NCBI GenBank assembly: GCA_947631075.1 | Contig: CANRJU010000102.1 | Location: forward strand, 1 to 8,315 | Direction: 5' to 3' | DNA length: 8,315 nucleotides | DNA from: an uncultured Lachnospiraceae bacterium | GTDB taxonomy: Bacteria; Bacillota; Clostridia; Lachnospirales; Lachnospiraceae | Part shown: positions 1-6,493 of the stretch, piece after piece | Position numbering within the stretch: the stretch's first letter is position 1 | Layout of the letters: each line of letters begins with the position of its first letter | Made by a program: the position numbers and the translations under genes | The notes under the pieces: model-generated | Seen by the model: only the letters and a program-made list of their open reading frames with translations | Database searches by the model: none | What the model was told of the DNA's origin: nothing

Positions 1-91
1 GTGGCGACCTCCAACACGGCGCTCTTATTCGAACCCTGCCGTTTCTTTTCAGGCAGGGTTCGAATAAGAGCGCCGTGTTGGAGGTCGCCAC
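1..91. repeat. Perfect 40-bp inverted repeat with 11-nt loop (fold-back)
   Basis: Bases 1-40 are the exact reverse complement of bases 52-91, separated by an 11-nt loop at 41-51. The arm at 52-91 is the natural coding sequence of the HAD phosphatase (codons V108 to C120 on the minus strand). The arm at 1-40 is therefore an inverted copy of the same gene segment and not new sequence. The perfect identity, the position at the very edge of the window and the short GGCA/TGCC complementarity at the turn fit a polymerase snap-back or assembly fold-back. It is not a terminator: it lies inside a gene and no T-tract follows. A true inverted duplication cannot be excluded. Confidence 0.95.
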
Positions 92-412
92 CCCCGTGAC
101 GATTCCCGCCTCCCGCATGGCCGTCAGAAGTTCTCGCGTCCCCGGCCGCACCGACACCTCGTTCGCGTAGGCGTCCATCGCCATCCGGTTCCACTCCTCC
201 ATCACCTCGTCCGGCGTCTGATCCAGCGAAAAACGCTCAATCGTATATACCGCCGCCTCTCCGAAGGCCATCGGCGTGATCTTGTCCACATAGTCGTCCG
301 GGACCTCGAATCCTCTTTTTCCCAAAAATTCTCTGTCTATTTTCGACCAAACCCAGGTGGAATCCAAAATCGTCCCATCCAAGTCAAATATAGCTCCGCG
401 TATCGTTCTCAT
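1..412 (-). CDS. HAD-superfamily hydrolase (beta-phosphoglucomutase-like phosphatase), 3' part missing
   Basis: This is the N-terminal part of a haloacid-dehalogenase-type phosphatase, probably acting on a small phosphorylated metabolite; the substrate cannot be told. Motif I is FDLDGT at residues 9-14, with D10 the expected nucleophile and D12 the acid/base. A helical cap follows (about residues 15-85), then VRPGTRELL (88-96) and motif II GVATSN (107-112, S111). Family members usually have about 210-220 residues. Here the natural reading stops near residue 124, where the sequence folds back on itself; what follows in frame (ending CWRSP) is reverse-complement translation and not real protein. 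The motif III lysine and motif IV acidic residues are therefore absent from the window. The ATG at 412-410 overlaps the yebC TGA as ATGA, with GAGGA just upstream, so it is probably translationally coupled to yebC. The trustworthy part is about 41-412. Confidence 0.85.
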   Translation of the reverse strand, partial: MRTIRGAIFDLDGTILDSTWVWSKIDREFLGKRGFEVPDDYVDKITPMAFGEAAVYTIERFSLDQTPDEVMEEWNRMAMDAYANEVSVRPGTRELLTAMREAGIVTGVATSNTALLFEPCLKRNGRVRIRAPCWRSP

Positions 413-1143
413 TCTTCCTCATCCACGTTGTGATAAACATTCTGAACATCGTCGTCCTCGTCTAGAAGGTCGATGATCCTCTCAAACATCTTCTTGTCCT
501 CGTCCGTCGCAAGCGTCACATAATTCTGGGGAATCATCGTCACCTCCGCCTGAATCATCGGCACTCCCGCCTTCTCCAGCTCCTCGCGCACCGCGCTGAA
601 ATCCTCCGGCGACGTCAGAATTTCATAGCTGTCGTCCTCCTCGTTGAAATCCTCCGCCCCGGCCTCTAACGCGAGCATCATGAACTCATCCGCGTCCGCG
701 TCATATTCTTCCTTGTCCACAATAATCTGGCCCTTCTGGTCAAACATATAGGACACGCAGCCCGTCGTGCCCACGTTGCCGTTTCCCTTCGTAAACGCGT
801 TTCTCACATTGGATGCGGTGCGGTTCTTGTTGTCCGTCAGCGCCTCCACGATAATCGCCGTCCCGCTCGGACCGTAGCCCTCGTAGGTGCAGCTCACATA
901 GTTGACGGCGTTCACATCTCCCGCCGCCTTCTTGATGCCGCGGTCGATCGTGTCGTTGGGCATGTTGTTAGCCTTGGCCTTGGCAATCACGTCCCGGAGC
1001 TTGCTGTTGTTATTCGGATCCGGTCCGCCCTCCTTGACAGCCACGGCAATCTCACGACCTATGACTGTAAAAATCTTGCCCCTCTTGGCGTCGTTTTTCT
1101 CCTTCTTGTGTTTGATGTTCGCAAACTTAGAATGTCCTGACAT
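409..1143 (-). CDS. yebC: YebC/TACO1-family protein
   Basis: This 244-residue cytoplasmic protein has the normal length of the YebC/TACO1/PmpR family. The N-terminus MSGHSKFANIKHKK is the family signature (GHSKWANIKHRK, with F for W), followed by RGKIFTVIGREI and the conserved glycine-rich YEGYGPSGTA segment. A mid-region TDNKNRTASNVR and an acidic C-terminus (DLLDEDDD, ending VDEEE) are also typical. Family members have been described both as transcriptional regulators and, for TACO1/YebC, as translation factors that help ribosomes through difficult stretches such as polyproline; the sequence does not decide between them. I chose the ATG at 1143 because it gives the conserved MSGHS start and has GAGG 9 nt upstream. 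An in-frame ATG at 1158 would add only MRIKI and has no good ribosome site. The gene follows the argR terminator, so it should have its own promoter in 1144-1200, but I see only weak -10 candidates such as TAATAG at 1175-1180. Confidence 0.95.
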   Translation of the reverse strand: MSGHSKFANIKHKKEKNDAKRGKIFTVIGREIAVAVKEGGPDPNNNSKLRDVIAKAKANNMPNDTIDRGIKKAAGDVNAVNYVSCTYEGYGPSGTAIIVEALTDNKNRTASNVRNAFTKGNGNVGTTGCVSYMFDQKGQIIVDKEEYDADADEFMMLALEAGAEDFNEEDDSYEILTSPEDFSAVREELEKAGVPMIQAEVTMIPQNYVTLATDEDKKMFERIIDLLDEDDDVQNVYHNVDEEE

Positions 1144-1201
1144 AATTTTTATCCTCATTTCCGCACTAACCGTGCTATTATTTCAAATTTTATTTCTCAA
1201 A

Positions 1202-1263
1202 GAAAAGCAGTTTGGAAAAATTACTTTTCCAAGAGAAGTAGTTTTAAAAAAACTACTTCTCTT
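1202..1263 (-). terminator. Two tandem hairpins closing the xseA-argR operon
   Basis: The first hairpin in the direction of transcription is a perfect 15-bp inverted repeat (1231-1245 with 1249-1263) with a 3-nt loop; the argR stop codon (1253-1255) lies inside its stem. The second is imperfect (1202-1213 with 1218-1229, 4-nt loop) and is followed by a short T-rich run (TTTCTTT) on the minus strand. The two hairpins resemble each other with a period of about 32 bp, as if one arose by duplication. The stems are AT-rich, so this is not a textbook GC-rich terminator. The symmetry and the T-rich right flank (CTTTTTC) mean it could also act on the plus strand. Its place between argR and yebC supports a terminator role. 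Confidence 0.7.
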
Positions 1264-1717
1264 TTTCTATAACACTCATCACCCCCGGCACAAGCTCGGC
1301 GCTCTTAACCGCGCACATGACCGTGTCGTCCCCGGCGATAGAGCCGGCAATCTCCTCGATCTCCAGCGCGTCCACCGCCGCCGCGACCGCCATCGCCATG
1401 CCGCTGACCGTCTTGATGACAAGCAGGTTATCCGCCTGCGTCATGGACACCATGCCCTCCCGCAGCACCCGGCTGTAACGGTCCAGATACACCGGCGGGG
1501 CGCTGCCCGCGCTGTGCAGGGAAACGTACTTGGGCTTTCCGTTTCGCCCCGCCGCCTTCGTCAGCGAGAGCTCCCGGATATCCCGGCTGACCGTGGCCTG
1601 CGTCACGGCAAATCCCGCCCTCCTAAGATGCTCCGCCAACTCCTGCTGCGTCTCAATCTCATACTGCTCGATCAGTTCCAATATCTTATCCTGTCTTGTC
1701 TTTTTCAAGGAATCCAC
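1253..1717 (-). CDS. argR: Arginine repressor ArgR/AhrC
   Basis: ArgR is an arginine-sensing DNA-binding protein that, as a hexamer, represses arginine synthesis genes by binding ARG boxes; in some Firmicutes it also activates catabolic genes. At 154 residues it has the family length. The N-terminal winged helix-turn-helix (about 5-70) contains RQDKILELI, ETQQELAEHL and the recognition segment TQATVSRDIREL (39-50; S44-R45 are the conserved DNA-contacting pair). The C-terminal oligomerisation and arginine-binding domain (about 80-150) contains GSIAGDDTV (125-133), whose GDD pair is the usual arginine contact. The gene starts 8 nt after the nadK stop. The start is uncertain. GTG at 1717 has AAGG 5 nt upstream. 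TTG at 1708 (codon 4) has GGAG 8 nt upstream and would give MKKTRQDKIL, closer to the usual family N-terminus. As last gene of the operon, its stop lies within the terminator stem. Confidence 0.95.
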   Translation of the reverse strand: MDSLKKTRQDKILELIEQYEIETQQELAEHLRRAGFAVTQATVSRDIRELSLTKAAGRNGKPKYVSLHSAGSAPPVYLDRYSRVLREGMVSMTQADNLLVIKTVSGMAMAVAAAVDALEIEEIAGSIAGDDTVMCAVKSAELVPGVMSVIEKEK

Positions 1718-1725
1718 TCCTGCCT

Positions 1726-2547
1726 TCAGATCCGGTTCAGCTTGCTCCTCATTTTTTCAAAAAAGCTCACATCCCCCAGATGCACCATGTCAAATGTCTC
1801 CTCCGCCTTCTCAATGCAGATCGCGTCGCCGGTCGTCACCGTCCACAGCATCTTGCCGTCCCCGCGGACCGCCGCCTCGTCCGTGTAGTTTCTCTTGGTC
1901 CGCCCCACCTCGATACGGAGCCTGGACTCCGAGGACACCACAAGGCTCCTCTTGTTCAGGGAGTGAGGACACACCGGCGTGATAATCATCGCTTCCATAT
2001 TGGGCGCCAGAATGGGGCCCGACGCCGACAGATTGTACGCGGTGGAACCCGTGGGCGTGGACACGAGCACCGCGTCCGCCACATAGGTGTCGATCAGGCA
2101 GTCCTCCGCGTAGACGCGCGCCGTGACCATGCGGCCGATGTCCTGCTTGCCGATGATGAACTCATTGACCGCCAGGCTCTCCTCCTGCCCGTTCTCCATC
2201 CGCGCCGTGAGCGCCATGCGCCGCTCCACCTCGAACTGCCCTGCGAGAATACAGTCGAGCGCCGCCAAGAGTTTCGGGCGCTCCACCTCCGTCAGAAATC
2301 CGAGCGTCCCGAAATTGACTCCGAGAATCGGCACCTGCTTTCCCGCAAAATACTTGGCCGCCTGAATCACCGAGCCGTCGCCTCCGAGCACGATCGACAT
2401 GTCGGGATTTGCCTCTCCGGAAATTTCTTCTGGACTTCCTACTATCATAACATACTTTTCATGTTTTTCCAAATATCTTTTTATTTCCTCCGCCGCCTCA
2501 TGGCGGATATCCATCTCACTGTTGGATATAACACAGAACCGGTCCAC
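1726..2547 (-). CDS. nadK: NAD kinase
   Basis: NAD kinase phosphorylates NAD to NADP in the cytoplasm and so sets NADPH supply, which the methylerythritol phosphate pathway next door consumes. The 273-residue protein carries the family motifs: GGDGSVIQAAK (GGDG at 55-58), NFGTLGFLTEVE (78-89), the NE pair in LAVNEFII (N128-E129) and TPTGSTAYNLSASGP (164-178). The GTG start at 2547 is supported by a strong AGGAGG 6 nt upstream. A 42-nt gap separates it from tlyA and shows nothing beyond this ribosome site. The argR start lies 8 nt past its stop. Length and motifs are intact, and the identification is secure. Confidence 0.97.
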   Translation of the reverse strand: MDRFCVISNSEMDIRHEAAEEIKRYLEKHEKYVMIVGSPEEISGEANPDMSIVLGGDGSVIQAAKYFAGKQVPILGVNFGTLGFLTEVERPKLLAALDCILAGQFEVERRMALTARMENGQEESLAVNEFIIGKQDIGRMVTARVYAEDCLIDTYVADAVLVSTPTGSTAYNLSASGPILAPNMEAMIITPVCPHSLNKRSLVVSSESRLRIEVGRTKRNYTDEAAVRGDGKMLWTVTTGDAICIEKAEETFDMVHLGDVSFFEKMRSKLNRI

Positions 2548-2589
2548 AGCTTGCCTCCTGCCTTGATCAGATTTTCCGGAAACTGGTTT

Positions 2590-3402
2590 TCAGAGCGCCT
2601 CGTGCGCCCGCCCCACCACGTCCCGGATCTCCTGAACGGAAAGTCCCTCTTCCCGGGGTTCCCCGCTCTTTTTCATATATAAAAGGTATTCGATGTTCCC
2701 CTCCGGCCCCCGGATCGGCGAATGGTCCAGCCCCAGAAGCTCAAACCCGGTCCGCGCCGCATGCTCCGCCACAGAGGCGATTACCTCCTCGTGCACCTTC
2801 GGATCCCGCACCACGCCTTTTTTTCCGACCTTTTCGCGACCCGCCTCAAACTGGGGCTTGATCAGGCAGACAATCTGCCCTTCCTCCCCCATCAGCTCCC
2901 GCACCGGGCCGAGTACCTTCGTCAGAGAAATAAAGGCCACGTCGATGGACACGAAATCCACCGCCTCCCCGATATCCTCCGGGGTCACATAGCGGATGTT
3001 CGTCTTTTCCATGGAGACGACGCGCTCATCCTGCCGCAGCGCCCACGCCAGCTGGTTCGTCCCCACGTCGATGGCGTACACCTTCGCGGCTCCGCTTTGC
3101 AGCATGCAGTCGGTAAATCCCCCGGTGGAGGAGCCCACGTCCATGCACGTCTTTCCCTCAAGACGGATGGGAAATGCCTCCATCGCGCGCTCCAGCTTGT
3201 AGCCGCCCCGGCTGACATATTTCATTTTCTTTCCCCGCACTTCAATTGCCGCCGAGATGGGGAATGTCTGCCCCGCCTTGTCCTCCCTCTGGTTATCCAC
3301 AAAGACCTCTCCCGCCATGATGACCGCCTTTGCCTTCTCTCGGGAGGGCGCAAGCCCTCGCTTTACAAGCAGGACGTCCAGCCGTTCCTTTTCTTCCTTC
3401 AC
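2590..3402 (-). CDS. tlyA: TlyA-family S4-domain/FtsJ-like RNA 2'-O-methyltransferase
   Basis: TlyA of mycobacteria methylates 2'-O positions in 16S and 23S rRNA and affects capreomycin sensitivity. The Firmicute homologue (yqxC in Bacillus) sits in the same cluster, and its exact target is less certain. The 270-residue protein has an N-terminal S4 RNA-binding domain (about 6-65: ERLDVLLVKRGLAPSREKA, then AGEVFVDN) and an FtsJ-like SAM domain. Visible methyltransferase motifs are SRGGYKLE (64-71), the SAM loop DVGSSTGGFTD (88-98), SIDVAFISL (152-160), LIKPQFEAG (180-188) and GNIEYLL (235-241). A K-D-K-E set can be read as K69, D154, K182 and E238, as expected for 2'-O-methyltransferases. The GTG start at 3402 overlaps the dxs stop as GTGA, suggesting translational coupling; a G-run lies about 9 nt upstream. 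Substrate specificity is inferred from the family only. Confidence 0.93.
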   Translation of the reverse strand: MKEEKERLDVLLVKRGLAPSREKAKAVIMAGEVFVDNQREDKAGQTFPISAAIEVRGKKMKYVSRGGYKLERAMEAFPIRLEGKTCMDVGSSTGGFTDCMLQSGAAKVYAIDVGTNQLAWALRQDERVVSMEKTNIRYVTPEDIGEAVDFVSIDVAFISLTKVLGPVRELMGEEGQIVCLIKPQFEAGREKVGKKGVVRDPKVHEEVIASVAEHAARTGFELLGLDHSPIRGPEGNIEYLLYMKKSGEPREEGLSVQEIRDVVGRAHEAL

Positions 3403-5273
3403 TTTTTCAATCCCCCGATAATCTTTCCGGCCACGGAAGCCGCGTCCATGCCGTATTTCTCATAGAGCTCCTCCGGCGCCCCGTGCCCGATAAACGCATC
3501 CGGCAGGCTGATAGGCAGACAGGCCGTTTTGCCGAGTCCCTCCGCCTGCAAAAATGCCTGTACCTTTTCGGAAAATCCCCCGCTATACACATGATCCTCC
3601 ATCGTGACGAGCAGGCTGTGGCTCTCCGCAAGGCTCCGCACCAGCTCCTTGTCCCAGGGCTTTACAAAACGCATATTGACCACCGTGGGAACAATATTCT
3701 CTGCCTCTAAAAGCTTCGCCGCCGCCAGCGCTTTTTTTACCATATTTCCCACCGCCAGAATCGCGACGCGGCTTCCCTTTTGCAAAATCTCCGCCCTGCC
3801 GCGCTCCCACGGCTCCCTGTCGTCCCGGTCATAGAGGAAAGCCTCTCCCCTCGGATAGCGGATGGCGACCGGTCCCCCGCACTGATTCAGGGCAAAGTCG
3901 AGCGCCGCCAAGAGCTCCGCCCCGTCCATCGGGGACAGAACCGTCATGTTCGGCATAGAGGACAGATAGGAAATATCAAAAATTCCCTGATGGGTCTCCC
4001 CGTCCCTCCCCACGATTCCGCTGCGGTCGAGCGCGAAAATCACCGGGTAATTTCCGATGCAGACGTCGTGGAGCATCTGGTCGTAGGCCCTCTGTAAAAA
4101 CGTGGAGTACACCGACACCACGGGGCGCATCCCGCCCGCCGCAAGACCCGCCGCGAAGGTCACGGCGTGCTCCTCGGCAATGCCCACGTCAAAAAACCGC
4201 TCCGGATATTTCTCCGCGAAATCCTGCACCCCGGTTCCGTCCGGCATGGCGGCGCAGACCGAAACAAGCTCCTCGCGCTCCCCGCCTTTTTCAAGCATCC
4301 ACTGCCCAAACAGCTTGGTATAGGTGGGCTCCGGCTCCGGCGCCACCGCGCCGCTGCGGACGTCGAACTGCCCCACTCCGTGGAAAGCGGAAGGATTTTT
4401 CTCCGCGGGCTTGTATCCCTTCCCCTTCTTCGTCAGCACGTGGACGATCACCGGCTGGTCCTTCACGGAAAACGCCGTCTGGAACGCCGTCGTCATGGCG
4501 GAAATATTGTGCCCGTCCACCGGCCCCATGTAAATCAGCCCCATGTCCTCAAAGAGCATCCCCGGAATAAACAGGCGCTTCAGGGAATCCTTGGCGCGCC
4601 TCACGTGCTTTGTGAGCGGCTGCCCCAGATTCGGGATTTTGTCCAGCGCGCTCTCCACCGTCGCCTTCAGGGTGCGGTACTTCTGGTTGGCGCGGATTTT
4701 GCCCAGATATTTGGACATGCCGCCCACCCCCGCCGCAATGGACATTTTATTGTCATTTAAGACGATGACCAGGTTGGACTTCAACGCCGCCGCATTGTTT
4801 AGCGCCTCATAGGCCATGCCGCCGGAGAGCGCCCCGTCGCCGATCACTGCCACCACCTTTTCATCGCCATGCTTTAGATCTCTCGCCTTCGCGAGCCCCA
4901 GCGCCACCGAGATGGAGGTGGAGCTGTGCCCCGTGTCAAATGTGTCGCAGGGATTTTCCCGTACCTTGGGAAAGCCGCTGAGTCCTCCCATGCAGCGCAG
5001 GGTGTCCATCGCCTCGCCCCGGCCGGTGAGTATCTTGTGCACATAGGACTGATGCCCCACGTCCCACACCAGCTTGTCCTCCGGAAAATTCAGCGTCAGA
5101 TGCAGCGCCATCGTCAGCTCCACCGCGCCCAGATTGGACGCCAGATGCCCGCCCCGGCGGCTGACGGCGCGCACTAATTTCCCCCGTATCTCCCGCGCCA
5201 GTTCCCCGTAATTCTCCGGCGCGATATTTTTTATGTCGTTCTCTTTTACAATCTGATCCAGTAATTTACCCAC
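3399..5273 (-). CDS. dxs: 1-deoxy-D-xylulose-5-phosphate synthase
   Basis: DXS condenses pyruvate and glyceraldehyde 3-phosphate in a thiamine-diphosphate reaction. This is the first step of the methylerythritol phosphate pathway to IPP and DMAPP, and it also supplies thiamine and pyridoxal synthesis. The 624-residue protein is full length. N-terminal transketolase-like domain: GGHLASNLG (41-49), VWDVGHQSYVHK (69-80), the thiamine-diphosphate motif GDGALSGGM (145-153) with LNDNKMSI (172-179), and MGPVDGHN (249-256). Pyrimidine-binding domain: GIAEEHAVTFAAGLA (364-378) with catalytic Glu367, YSTFLQRAYDQ (389-399) and DRSGIVGRDGETHQG (416-430), a variant of the usual DRAG segment. C-terminal domain: about 500-620, with FVKPWD and PDAFIGHG. 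The GTG start has GAGG 8 nt upstream. Upstream lies a 100-bp AT-rich gap with tandem repeats. Its product pool feeds IspA, encoded just before it. Confidence 0.98.
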   Translation of the reverse strand: MGKLLDQIVKENDIKNIAPENYGELAREIRGKLVRAVSRRGGHLASNLGAVELTMALHLTLNFPEDKLVWDVGHQSYVHKILTGRGEAMDTLRCMGGLSGFPKVRENPCDTFDTGHSSTSISVALGLAKARDLKHGDEKVVAVIGDGALSGGMAYEALNNAAALKSNLVIVLNDNKMSIAAGVGGMSKYLGKIRANQKYRTLKATVESALDKIPNLGQPLTKHVRRAKDSLKRLFIPGMLFEDMGLIYMGPVDGHNISAMTTAFQTAFSVKDQPVIVHVLTKKGKGYKPAEKNPSAFHGVGQFDVRSGAVAPEPEPTYTKLFGQWMLEKGGEREELVSVCAAMPDGTGVQDFAEKYPERFFDVGIAEEHAVTFAAGLAAGGMRPVVSVYSTFLQRAYDQMLHDVCIGNYPVIFALDRSGIVGRDGETHQGIFDISYLSSMPNMTVLSPMDGAELLAALDFALNQCGGPVAIRYPRGEAFLYDRDDREPWERGRAEILQKGSRVAILAVGNMVKKALAAAKLLEAENIVPTVVNMRFVKPWDKELVRSLAESHSLLVTMEDHVYSGGFSEKVQAFLQAEGLGKTACLPISLPDAFIGHGAPEELYEKYGMDAASVAGKIIGGLKK

Positions 5274-5296
5274 AATCGTATCCTCATTTAAAAGTT

Positions 5297-5391
5297 AAAT
5301 ATTTCGTTCTTTTTCTAGATAAATATCTCGTTCTCTGTCACGTCCAATATTCAGCTTTTTTCAAAATAAATATTCAGCTTTTTCTGTCAAC
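5297..5391. repeat. Four tandem 23-24 bp repeats between ispA and dxs
   Basis: On the plus strand four degenerate units start at 5297, 5321, 5345 and 5368, giving periods of 24, 24 and 23 bp. Each begins AAATAT or CAATAT and continues with a pyrimidine-rich part. Units 1 and 2 share AAATATYTCGTTCT (one difference in 14), and units 3 and 4 share a 15-mer, AATATTCAGCTTTTT, exactly. Unit 4 runs over the ispA stop codon (5374-5376) and supplies its last codons (VDRKS). There are no dyads of note and only four short units, so this is not a CRISPR array. It accounts for nearly all of the 100-nt gap and may be slippage-generated spacer, an RNA-processing or protein-binding region, or a weak promoter region: TTGGAC at 5342-5347 and TATTTA at 5320-5325, with a 16-bp spacer, is a poor but possible minus-strand match. 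Confidence 0.8.
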
Positions 5392-6270
5392 CAAAGACGC
5401 CAGCAGATCCGCCAGGAACTGCCTGTCCTCCTCCTGTTCCACAGCCAGCGCCATAAGGCGCTTTAATCCTCGTTCGGTATACTCGCGCACCTTCTCGCCG
5501 CTTTTTTCCAATCCGTATATGGCCACATAAGTGGACTTTTCATTTTTCTCGTCGCTGTGCAGAGGCTTTCCGAGCAGTTTCTCATCCCCCTCCACGTCCA
5601 GAATGTCGTCCTGAATCTGAAAGGCGATGCCGATGTCCGTCCCCACCTGCTCCAAGTCACGCACCTGCTCACTGTCCGCCCCCGCCAGGATAGCGCCGAT
5701 CATCAGGGAACCCTCAATGAGAGCCGCTGTCTTATTTTTATACACATACATCAGCGTGTCCTCGTCCACAAAACAGCCGTTGTTCTCCACGTCCACCACC
5801 TGGCCGCCCACCATGCCGTCGATGCCGGCCTTGCGGCCCAGCACCTTCAGGGCCTGTCCGATGTTTTTTTTGCAGACGCCGCTGTCAAAAGCGGCAAATG
5901 CCGTCTCGTAGGCGCGGTTCAAAAGCGCGTCCCCCGCGAGGATGCCCATAGCCTCTCCGTATTTTTTGTGGGTGGTGAGCTTCCCTCGGCGGTAATCGTC
6001 GTCGTCCATCGCAGGCAGGTCGTCGTGCACCAGTGAATAGGTGTGAATCATCTCCATCGCCATCATAAAAGGCCGGATTGCCGCCTCGTCCTCTCCCCCG
6101 AACATCCGGTAGCTCTCCCACATCAGCATCGGGCGCAGTCTCTTTCCCCCCGCCTGTATGCTGTAATTCATCGCCTCGCGCACCGTCCGGTCATAGCCTG
6201 TCTCCTCCGGCAGGTAGGGGCGAAATCCCTCCTCCACTTTCTCTTTCAGCAGTTCACTGTTCATCCCCAC
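5374..6270 (-). CDS. ispA: Polyprenyl diphosphate synthase, probably farnesyl diphosphate synthase
   Basis: This trans-prenyltransferase condenses IPP with DMAPP and geranyl diphosphate, giving farnesyl diphosphate for undecaprenyl carriers and quinone or other terpenoid side chains. The 298-residue protein shows GGKRLRPML (41-49), the first aspartate-rich motif DDLPAMDDDDYRRG (83-96, with D83, D84 and D89 binding Mg-diphosphate), GDALL (113-117), the KT pair (K180-T181) and the second aspartate-rich motif FQIQDDILD (217-225), then GDEKLLGKP (228-236). The six-residue spacing in the first motif and Tyr78 five residues before it resemble E. coli IspA, so a C15 product is inferred; a longer product cannot be ruled out. 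The GTG start at 6270 has GGAGG 6 nt upstream, inside xseB; an ATG at 6264 is the alternative. It overlaps xseB by 17 or 11 nt. The C-terminal codons lie in the first tandem-repeat unit met in transcription. Confidence 0.95.
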   Translation of the reverse strand: MGMNSELLKEKVEEGFRPYLPEETGYDRTVREAMNYSIQAGGKRLRPMLMWESYRMFGGEDEAAIRPFMMAMEMIHTYSLVHDDLPAMDDDDYRRGKLTTHKKYGEAMGILAGDALLNRAYETAFAAFDSGVCKKNIGQALKVLGRKAGIDGMVGGQVVDVENNGCFVDEDTLMYVYKNKTAALIEGSLMIGAILAGADSEQVRDLEQVGTDIGIAFQIQDDILDVEGDEKLLGKPLHSDEKNEKSTYVAIYGLEKSGEKVREYTERGLKRLMALAVEQEEDRQFLADLLASLVDRKS

Positions 6271-6493
6271 TGTTTTCCTCCATCAAAATCTGAATTTTTT
6301 TCTCCACCCGGTCAATCGCCTCGTTGCCCGCCTTCACAAGCTCCATTCCCTGGGAAAAGCACTGGTAGGATTCCTCTAACGTGAGCTTCTCCCCCTCCAT
6401 CTTCTGTACCGTCTGGTCCAGCTTGTCCATTATGTCCTCCAACGAAAGATTTTCGGTTAAAATATTTTCATTGGAAATGTTTTCGTTTTTCAT
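6254..6493 (-). CDS. xseB: Exonuclease VII small subunit
   Basis: XseB is the helical small subunit that packs around the XseA coiled coil to form exonuclease VII, a metal-independent single-strand DNA exonuclease used in repair. The 79-residue protein contains the family core: LDQTVQKMEGEKLTLEES (25-42), FSQGMELVKAGNEAI (46-60) and EKKIQIL (64-70). The ATG overlaps the xseA stop as ATGA and has GGAGG 6 nt upstream. The first 17 residues are an unusual N-terminal extension of three five-codon repeats (NENIS, NENIL, TENLS; 6443-6487). An internal ATG at codon 22 (6430-6428) also has a perfect GGAGG 5 nt upstream, so a shorter 58-residue form could be made, although it would lose the start of the first conserved helix (SLEDIMDKL). 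Confidence 0.93.
   Translation of the reverse strand: MKNENISNENILTENLSLEDIMDKLDQTVQKMEGEKLTLEESYQCFSQGMELVKAGNEAIDRVEKKIQILMEENSGDEQ

Noticed and set aside
57..65. tRNA T-loop-like string GGTTCGAAT in the fold-back
   Set aside because: No acceptor, D or anticodon arms can be formed around it. It is the reverse complement of HAD coding sequence.
902..1888. Long plus-strand ORF (328 codons) across yebC, the terminator, argR and nadK
   Set aside because: It crosses three well-supported minus-strand genes and a terminator, has low-complexity Arg/His/Leu-rich protein and no family motif. It is a shadow of high-GC genes.
1696..2682. Long plus-strand ORF (328 codons) antisense to nadK
   Set aside because: It lies opposite nadK, which has all family motifs. 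Its predicted protein is Arg/His-rich without domains, and it has no ribosome site of note.
2722..3465. Plus-strand ORF antisense to tlyA, and similar ORFs antisense to dxs, ispA and xseA
   Set aside because: All are mirror images of conserved genes in GC-rich codons and show no motifs of their own.
5297..5391. CRISPR array
   Set aside because: The units are degenerate, contiguous and without spacers, so they are simple tandem repeats.
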